Source: Malus domestica (lineage: Eukaryota > Streptophyta > Magnoliopsida > Rosales > Rosaceae). From it: a DNA stretch of 64,000 bases. Positions 57,237 to 64,000 of this stretch are shown here, one piece after another. The notes below the pieces were generated by a model. It did no database searches. It saw nothing but the letters and a program-made list of their open reading frames with translations, and was not told the DNA's origin. A program made the position numbers and the translations under genes. The stretch lies in contig NC_091675.1 in assembly GCF_042453785.1 (NCBI RefSeq), positions 53,792,501-53,856,500 on the forward strand. The letters run 5' to 3'. Positions within the stretch are counted from its first letter, which is position 1. The number at the start of each line of letters is the position of its first letter.

Positions 57237-57959
57237 GGCCATCTTTAACCGAGGGCTGGACAGATAACTCGTTTTAACCCTCTGGCCCTCCAAAAAATTA
57301 ATATTTTAATGAACAGTACATGGCCATATTTGCCTTCATCTCCAACCGAGGGCCATAGGGCTTTTTTTAGCCATGTCACAAAAAACCATCTCCAACCGAG
57401 GGTCAACGGGCCATAGGGCCAAACATAATTTATTATTTAAAAACTACAACTTAAATTCAAATTCAACCGCTAAGTGAAACAAATTATGTAAAATTTTGTA
57501 AAAAAAAAATATGAAACAAATTTTGTAAAATAGAAGTTATAGGAAAAAAAAATAGAATGAAGTGATATAGTATGGAATGGTGAAAATTATGTGAGAAATG
57601 GTGTAGGAATGACTTAGGTATTTATAGGAAAAAAAAAGGTTTAAATTCATTATATATATATATATATAAAAAAAATTGAATACAATGGCTAGTTAGGTAG
57701 CCGTTGGATTCAAACTCTTGTTTAAGCATTCTTGTCGGTTAATATAAATACATTCCTGTCGGTTATATCCGACATGATTTTTTGAATTTCTAGCCAGTCG
57801 CGGGCTAGCTGGCTGATTGGATTGGGCCAGCTCTTTGGCCTTTTGGCCCTTTCAGATTGTGTGGGGCCCACGAGCCCTCTGCCCTAGCCCTCGATTGGAG
57901 ACGATTTTCAGGTTATTTTCGGCCCTCTAGCCCTCTAAACCCTTCGATTGGAGATGGCT
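57237..57959. mobile_element. Harbinger-type MITE
   Basis: Ends GGCCATCTTTAACCGAGGG and, inward from the right, AGCCATCTCCAATCGAAGGG; TSD TTA at 57234-57236 and 57960-57962. 723 bp with a (TA)n run near 57650. Non-coding. Confidence 0.8.
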
Positions 57960-58289
57960 TTACATTAGCTTTGGTTATTTAGGCTCACATCTTTGTGGCT
58001 TTTAAGTGAAAAGGATTTGAAAATGATTCAATTTTTTCAATGACCCTTTACCCTTTACAAAATTTCACTTTACTTCTACACACTGTTATATCTTACCTTA
58101 TCTCATATACTCGTTTCATTCGTGAAATTGATCAAAGGAGGATACTTTAGTTTTAGTTTTGCTGATGCAGCATAGACTCTCATTTTCATATTTGGGACTC
58201 TAAAATAGCAACAATCACATTGGCAAGAAAAACACACCAAAACTAACAGCTACTAAAATTACCGTAAACTCCCTTTATCACAACTCTAA

Positions 58290-58878
58290 GACCAAACCCA
58301 ACCCTGGGCTAAATGCTATTTTTTAGGTTTTATTCCCCCCCCCCCCAAAAACCCAACCCAACTCAACTCATACTAAATGTGTGGGCTAAAAGCTAAAAGC
58401 CAAACAAAAACCAAATCCCCCCCCCCCCAGGATTTAGCCAGAAAATGGTGTGGGCACCACCAGCGGGACCCCACCCACATGGGCATGTCTCCTAAGATTT
58501 ATTGAATCCAACGGCTGAGATCGAATATAATCAAATATAACAGTAAAAAAAAGATTTAACAGCCCAAATTTAAATCCAACGGCTAAAATAATTTAAAAAA
58601 TTATTTAACTCAAAATTCACCCAAATTTAGTGATTTTTCAATATTTATCAGAATTTAAATATTTTTAGGTTAAAATATTCATAAAATTAAATTATGATAG
58701 TGTACATAATTTTTTTAAAATTACTTTAAACGAAAAAATTAGCCTAAATTTATTCTTTAATAATTGCAGGCTAAAAAATTTAGACCAAAATGTTAGAGCA
58801 GAAAAACTGTTTTTGGGCTAAAACCTAAATTTTCTGAACTAAAAATTTTAGATTTTTGCTCAAAGGTTAGAGATAGTC
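58290..58878. mobile_element. Probable Harbinger-type MITE with two poly-C runs
   Basis: Flanked by TAA (58287-58289 and 58879-58881), with imperfect inverted ends (GACCAAACCCAACC against GACTATCTCTAACC). The matching region downstream of TIR2 (about 22630) lacks it. Contains C runs at about 58337-58348 and 58418-58429. The ends are weak, so this is a moderate call. Confidence 0.55.
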
Positions 58879-58881
58879 TAA

Positions 58882-59412
58882 TCAGCTCAATTTCTCAAAA
58901 TTGTCGTTAAACGCTAAAAAGACCAAAGAGTTCTTGTCACATCAACGAAAGTAATATATCTCTCAACCTAGCTGATATAATAAAGTAATTTGGGATATAA
59001 ATAATACAAAAAGTAAAGTGAGACGTAATATGGGAGGTAAAGTTAGAAATTCTGTGGAAGTAGAGGGTCATCAAAAAAAATCGCCAAAATCGAATCGGTC
59101 CGAGTCCGACCGAGTGTTCCCAAAGAAAAAAAAAACTAATGAAAAAGATTTGAAAACTTTGAGTTTTAATGATAAGGACAAAATAAAGAGTAAAATAAAT
59201 AGTACCAAAATTGATCTTTTAATGTAAAAATATGATTTTTCATTAAAATAAACAGGACCGAGTGTTTTTTATGTTAAAGTTGCAAGAAAAAGAATAAGCC
59301 GGCTCATGACAGACGCGGCACACCTGGGAAGGTCGCTCGCTGAGACTTCTATAAATATTAGAAACCGGAGGAGCTGCCATTTCCGACGATCGAATGCTTT
59401 AAAGAGAGAGAG
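58882..59412 (+). promoter_or_regulatory. Upstream region of the intact CMC4 gene
   Basis: 58960-59070 matches 22660-22770 downstream of TIR2. The proximal part (GGCACACCTGGGAAGGTCGC, then TATAAATATTAG at ~59351) is shared with the orphan exon-1 copy at 18552-18951. TATAAATA about 60 bp before the ATG could be the TATA box, leaving a very short leader, or part of the leader itself. Confidence 0.5.
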
Positions 59413-61660
59413 ATGGCCCGGCAAGAAAGCAAAGAGCCGTGCAAGAAAGAAGCCTGCAACATTCAAGCATGCCTCTCCAAGAACAACTTCCTTCCTCAAA
59501 AGTACGTCCTTCCGTCCATCCTCCTTTTCCTCCTCTTCTCTTTATTATTATGTATCACTTGTTTGGTTTCCGAGAAAATATTGTTTGGTTGCCGAGAAAA
59601 TGGAGGAACATTTCTACCGTCTCCATTTTCTTTCCCAAGAGTGAAGCTATAAAATTCATGGGTCGAATCGAATATCTTTTCATTCAAGAAGAATTTTTGT
59701 TTATTTCTCCATCGTATTGTAATTTATATAAAATCCACTGTGATTTGATTTGTAGCTGGTTAGGGATTTACCATTGTGATTGGCCGCTTGCTTTACTCTT
59801 CCCTGAGCTTTTCAAAAAATATATAAATCTGGCGCTTTTCTATTTATATAAGAAGACGGTAAGGGTGTGTTTGTTTGGGGTGATTGGGTTGTATAGGGTA
59901 ATTGCTAGATTCAAGGCATATCGAAGTTGAAGGTAGAGGATGGGTTACTCATGACAGAAAGTTGTCCGTTCGAATGCCCACAAAAAGGTAGGATTAGAAG
60001 GGATGACTTTCCTTTCTGATTAACTTGGACAAATTTGGAAGTTATGATCCATTTTTTCCTTCAATGTGCCTTGATCTAGTGAGTTATGCTACCCAAGCTA
60101 ATCCTCCCTAAAAATGCACCCTAACGGTTTCCACAAGCGGTTTTCTTGACAATACGTTCTTTTAGCACCGTGAAGGTAAATCTGTGATCTCCGGCGAGGG
60201 GGAATTGTACTGATACTTGTATATACAATCCAGCTATAGTGATTAGGAGTTCTATCTTAACTTCACATTTTGTATGTTTCCTTAGCTTATGGATATGAGA
60301 TTGTTTGAGTTAGGTTTTTGAAACAAGGAAATATGACCGAAAAAAGAAGTTTCCATCTTTTTCTGTCACAAAACTAATTAAAGGAAATTGATTTGTCTCT
60401 ATATTAGGTCGTCTTAGAAACAGTGGCTTAAGAGGTATAATATTTGTCTCTGTATTTTTCTCCACATAAAATCATTCTTTATATTTAAAATCAAACTATA
60501 AGTCGCGAATTATATCTTTTGAGGTGAAACTGTGGATGACAATCAAGGAGTTGCGTCCCTATCTTAGCCTCACATCTTGTTGTTCCATTAGCTTACACAT
60601 ATGAGATTCGTTAAACAAGGAAACATGACCGAAAACAGAAATTGCTGTCTTTTTTTTCTTTTTAAACACAGGTAATGAAAAAAGATCTTAGCACTTTCAG
60701 CTATCTTAGGTGGTCTTTAGAAACAGTTGCATAGGAGGTATATTATTTGTCTCTGTCTTTATTTCTCTCCTTACAAAACCATTCTTTGTAATAAAATCGA
60801 TTACTATGATTCCATCTTGTGTCTCTACTTAGCACAAATTACATCCACTTCTTTTGATTAGTTTCAAAGACTTGCGAGTTATATCTACTTATTTTGAAGT
60901 GAAACTTTGGATGATGATCAAGGAGGTTGAATGTTATTTTCAGTTTGTGGATTTTTCAATGAATTGCTCCTGGTGCTTATTTACCAGTTCCCGATCAAGC
61001 TTTCAATTGTACTTTTGTTATCAGAGGCTTGCCATGTTACTATAAATTTGAATTTGGGCTATGATGATGTGCATCGTAATAGCTAGGTGATGAACCTGAC
61101 CGGTATATTGAATCCACTTTTGAATTGTTGTCATGGGAACTGGGTGTGGTACGATGCATAATCTGAGGTCACATTCACTAGTCATGACCTTACTCAGAGC
61201 ATTCTCTTCCAGCTGCCCTTTTTTGTTCTTCATACATATTTCCTCCTATATGCCTTATCCATGAAAGTGAACACCTGTGGTTGTTTATAGCCAAAAGTTC
61301 TGTAATTGATGCAACACGTGTCACTATTTCAGTGTCGAACCGACACAGAAGAGTATATGGTTTTAAGGCCTCCCAGTTATCAAGCTGAACTTTCCACATT
61401 TGGAGTATGTAAGCTGTCCTCGTAGCAGTTGCATTCTGGAAGCTGGGATGTGCTAGCGTAACGTCGAATGTTATGCATTTATGATGCTTCTAATGCACTA
61501 TGTTCTTTTATACATGTTAATGTTTACTTTGTAACTAGTGCTTATACTTGGCAGGTGCTGGAAAGTCATTGAACAGCTGCAGGCGTGCTGCGAGAAATGC
61601 ACTTACAACTCAACACACTGTGCTTCAGTCTCTGGTCTTTTGAAGCAAAAGCCCAAGTGA
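59413..61660 (+). CDS. CMC4: CMC4/p8MTCP1-like twin Cx9C mitochondrial protein
   Basis: Two exons, 59413-59501 and 61555-61660, with consensus junctions (AAA|GTACGT and TTGGCAG|G), encode 64 residues. The twin Cx9C motifs are C10-X9-C20 and C31-X9-C41. Further cysteines at 15, 42, 45 and 52 fit the extra bridge of the human p8MTCP1 family. Members of this group are small helical-hairpin proteins imported into the mitochondrial intermembrane space by the Mia40 disulfide relay; the precise role of CMC4 is poorly known. Length and sequence are complete, with no defect. The 2-kb intron contains the old GGGTGTGTTTGTT MITE. Partial copies of this gene at 5930-8200 and 18952-19860 show that it was part of the unit duplicated with the TIR genes. 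Confidence 0.93.
59863..60121. mobile_element. MITE-like element, copy 3 (CMC4 intron)
   Basis: Ends GGGTGTGTTTGTTTGG and, inward, GGGTGCATTTTTAGGG. The same element as at 6096 and 19418, more diverged at its right end. Confidence 0.65.
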
Positions 61661-62483
61661 CAACCACCGTCGAATTCACACCCAAATTGATCAAGTGTAG
61701 CTCTCCCTGCATCATCTTCATCTTCCAGGAAGATACCGCTGAGGCCAAATGCTTGATGTGGTTATGACTTACAAGATGCTAAAGCTTACAGTACATTAAA
61801 TGCAATAAAAGGTGGGAGAGGTAAAGCAAAATGATTTACACAATAATGTCACCCGATAAATGATGCTAGAAATGTTCTATGTTGATGTCATGATTCAGAA
61901 ATACTAATGTGCATATAGTTTTATACGCATGCGTATGATTTGGATTGAAAAGTCTTGATACAGGACTACCAATGTGCATACACACTATACATGGTATACT
62001 TTTACATCATGAATTATACTCGGAATTCTGCGGTTTCAAGCGACCACAGGTTACCGATTGACATGAACACTTGTGGTTTTGGTTCGCCACATCACGAAAA
62101 GAATGCAAAAACTACGTTTTCACTTCTCTGATTTGTCACGGACTAACTTTTTTACTTCTGTCAAAATGTGGATTTGTTTGTATGTGATTTAGCACTCCTT
62201 TGGGTTGCTCATTTAAATCTGCTTCTGCTTTTTCTAAAAGTTTTGAGTTGCTAGGGCGTTTGGTAAATGTGCTTTTTGAAAAGAAAAAAACTGTGGTGTG
62301 AGAAGGCAATTCTAGGGTTTAGGCGTACGAAGTAAACCCTAATAAGTTTACATCCAACCCCAAAACCTTAATGCACGAAAAGCAGGTCGCAAGTTGGAGT
62401 TGTCTACGAAATGCAACTCGGTATTTTCATTTCCCGTGTTCCACTTTTTCTCAGAAAGTTTTCGTTTAGCAATACCATTAGAG
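61661..62483 (+). other. CMC4 3' flank
   Basis: Includes the CMC4 3' untranslated region (possible polyadenylation word AATAAA at 61803). 61985-62105 matches 8070-8200 in the first CMC4-derived block. No further gene seen. Confidence 0.6.
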
Positions 62484-62667
62484 GACAAGGATCCTCTTCG
62501 AATATCATTTATTGTACATCGTACGGTTATAAATCATTTTAAATTTTAAATTTTAAATTGAATATAAATAGTATCTAATGAAAACTGACTGTACGATGTA
62601 CGATGAACGGACACGATTTATTGATCATCCAGATCCCCACAAAGAGAATCCGAAGAGGATCCTATTC
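62484..62667. mobile_element. Small MITE with GGATCCTCTTCG ends
   Basis: Inverted GGATCCTCTTCGAAT and, inward from the right, GGATCCTCTTCGGAT, with internal inverted TGTACATCGTACGG-type words. A CCATTA repeat flanks both sides, but the exact TSD is uncertain. Confidence 0.6.
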
Positions 62668-63326
62668 CCATTACAAATTCGTTATGCAAGCATTACGTTT
62701 CTGCCTTGTTTCAGGCCGTGCTTGCAACGGGTTTTTCAGAAGCCCTAAAATGAATCCAAAAAAAAAAACCCATGGTTGACCTCTTGAGATGGTGCAAGTA
62801 TCTCTTGGCTTTTTGTTGTCTTTTCTTTTGGTCAGTGATCCAAGTTGAAAAACAAGCGCTGTCCGAGCAAGATCACGCGGTTTCGACCAACCAAAACAAA
62901 AGGTTCACGCAGTGACCTCTAATCCCAATAAAGGCACTACACAACCGCGAACACGGTTATCATCCAGGATATCCAACATCTACTGGGACGCAGTAACAAG
63001 TAGTACAAAGACAATAAACACAAAGTTCAAGAAGGAAAGGGGGTTGTGCTTTTCTTTAGAAATTCAATGAATGGCAAATGTTAGCCAGGATATACTGCAG
63101 AACCAATTTGCGTAAAATTACAACCGGCGAATGTCTTTCTCAAGTGGGCTGTAACTGTAAAGCCAATCTGAGAAACAAAAAAGGAGGAAACTCTTACCAA
63201 TCTCTGAAACTATGCAAAAATATATGATTCGATAGGTGGCCTAGATACGATGCTCCATAAAATACAGTTTCGCTTAGCAAGGTCCCGGAAAATAAGCAAC
63301 CAAGCTTGTGGGACGGCAGATGTGAG
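62668..63326 (-). other. Intergenic sequence and 3' untranslated region of the NIPA-like gene
   Basis: No open gene. The part nearest 63326 should be the 3' untranslated region of the minus-strand NIPA gene. The rest shows no feature I can name. Confidence 0.5.
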
Positions 63327-64000
63327 CTATAAGGAGTTATCTTGCCGTCTGAGAGGGATGCCTTCAGAACCATCGATTCCATCTTCATCTGCATGCTTAG
63401 ATAGTCGCACGGAGGACATTGATGTTGGCAAACCTATACAATTTGATAAAATAACCCATCCAAGGTTCAGAATCGTAAAAAGAATTTAATTGTTTTCATG
63501 CAGTCCAAAAACCAGGCAGACAAATACCAGACACCCAACCACAGGTCCGTTGTTAACAATCTAAGATTGATGATAATCCGTGATAAAAATATTTAAGGAA
63601 GCATACCATCAACCATATCCTTCGTTCTGTGAAGAAGAAAAGTTCCTCCAAGGATGGTCACAAACCCACACATTTCTGTCACAACCTGAGTTGGACTCTG
63701 TCTGTCCCAATCCTGAAAGCACAATAAGACACCATGATAAGGTGCAAATGGAAATTTACCAGTGTGAAATATTGCACCTCAGGTGAAAGAAAAAGAGAAC
63801 CGGATTATAAGAAACAAAAACACAGAAACCACTTGGGCTCATTTGATAAGGTTTTTGTTTTTATTAAAGAGATTGGGGGAGAGAATTGGAAACCGAAGAA
63901 GCCAAAATACGTGAGAAAGTAAACCAATTAGAATACATAAATTTAAAAAATTGAGAACTAAGACAATTATTAAATGGACCATTATTTATCTGTGTAATCT
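63327..64000 (-). CDS. 3' end of a NIPA-type magnesium transporter gene (partial)
   Basis: Two terminal exons on the minus strand. 63607-63712 encodes DWDRQSPTQVVTEMCGFVTI and FLLHRTKDMVD, the last conserved membrane segment of plant NIPA (DUF803) magnesium transporters. 63327-63433 encodes the cytosolic tail ending EGIPLRRQDNSL before TAG. Junctions are canonical (TTTCAG|G, G|GTATGC, GTATAG|G) and the phases join. 63713-64000 is intron on this model; upstream exons lie beyond the right edge. Plant NIPA proteins are polytopic, with about nine predicted helices. Specificity for magnesium is inferred from family membership. Confidence 0.88.

Overview
This looks like a gene-poor, repeat-rich stretch of a eudicot nuclear genome. 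A rosaceous (apple/pear-type) origin is my inference from the TIR family, the Cassandra TRIM and the transposon mix; nothing in the sequence proves it. Host genes have GT-AG introns and plant-type families. Much of the rest is nested transposons. Most insertion boundaries can be set exactly, because the window holds several copies of one ancestral segment, so empty sites and target-site duplications (TSDs) can be read directly.

The backbone is a tandem family of short TIR-domain genes, interleaved with copies of a small mitochondrial Cx9C gene (CMC4/p8MTCP1-like). TIR copies: TIR1 (8538-17631, exon 1 split by a hAT element), TIR2 (19870-21880, open), a headless remnant (22785-28260, split by a Harbinger element), TIR3 (37258-39413, pseudogene) with a tandem partial copy TIR3b (40576-44709), and TIR5 (53361-56328, open). 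Each gene has the same plan. Exon 1 is a complete TIR domain. Exon 2 is the TIR-to-NB-ARC linker plus an Asp/Arg/Ser-rich stretch. A 91-92 bp intron leads to exon 3, which resembles the C-terminal end of a VAMP72 R-SNARE: the end of the SNARE motif plus the membrane anchor. Phases match, so the predicted products are TIR proteins with a C-terminal membrane tail. There is no NB-ARC core and no LRR. This is the most interesting content of the window.

Layout: 1-5890 holds two Copia retrotransposons nested in one another, the outer one broken by a 3.2 kb hAT with a 347-bp tandem repeat. 5930-8200 is a CMC4-intron-derived segment with MITEs. 8538-18540 is TIR1, holding a hAT that itself holds a very young coding-free LTR element. 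18540-22785 is a CMC4 exon-1 copy plus TIR2. 22785-28400 is the headless TIR remnant holding a two-gene PIF/Harbinger element. 28640-37250 is the upstream region of TIR3, broken by a LINE that holds a Copia, which holds a SINE. 37258-45680 is TIR3 and its partial tandem copy, with a gene-capturing Harbinger element and a decayed hAT. 46752-52135 is a third decayed, protein-coding hAT. 52365-57100 is TIR5 with a Cassandra TRIM in intron 1. 57237-58878 holds two MITE-like elements. 59413-61660 is the intact CMC4 gene. 63327-64000 is the 3' end of a NIPA-type magnesium transporter gene on the minus strand.

The TIR genes share an upstream segment with a TTGACC (W-box) motif in TIR1, TIR3 and TIR5. 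In TIR2 it is replaced by CMC4 intron sequence, so copies probably differ in regulation. All splice models are predictions without transcript evidence.
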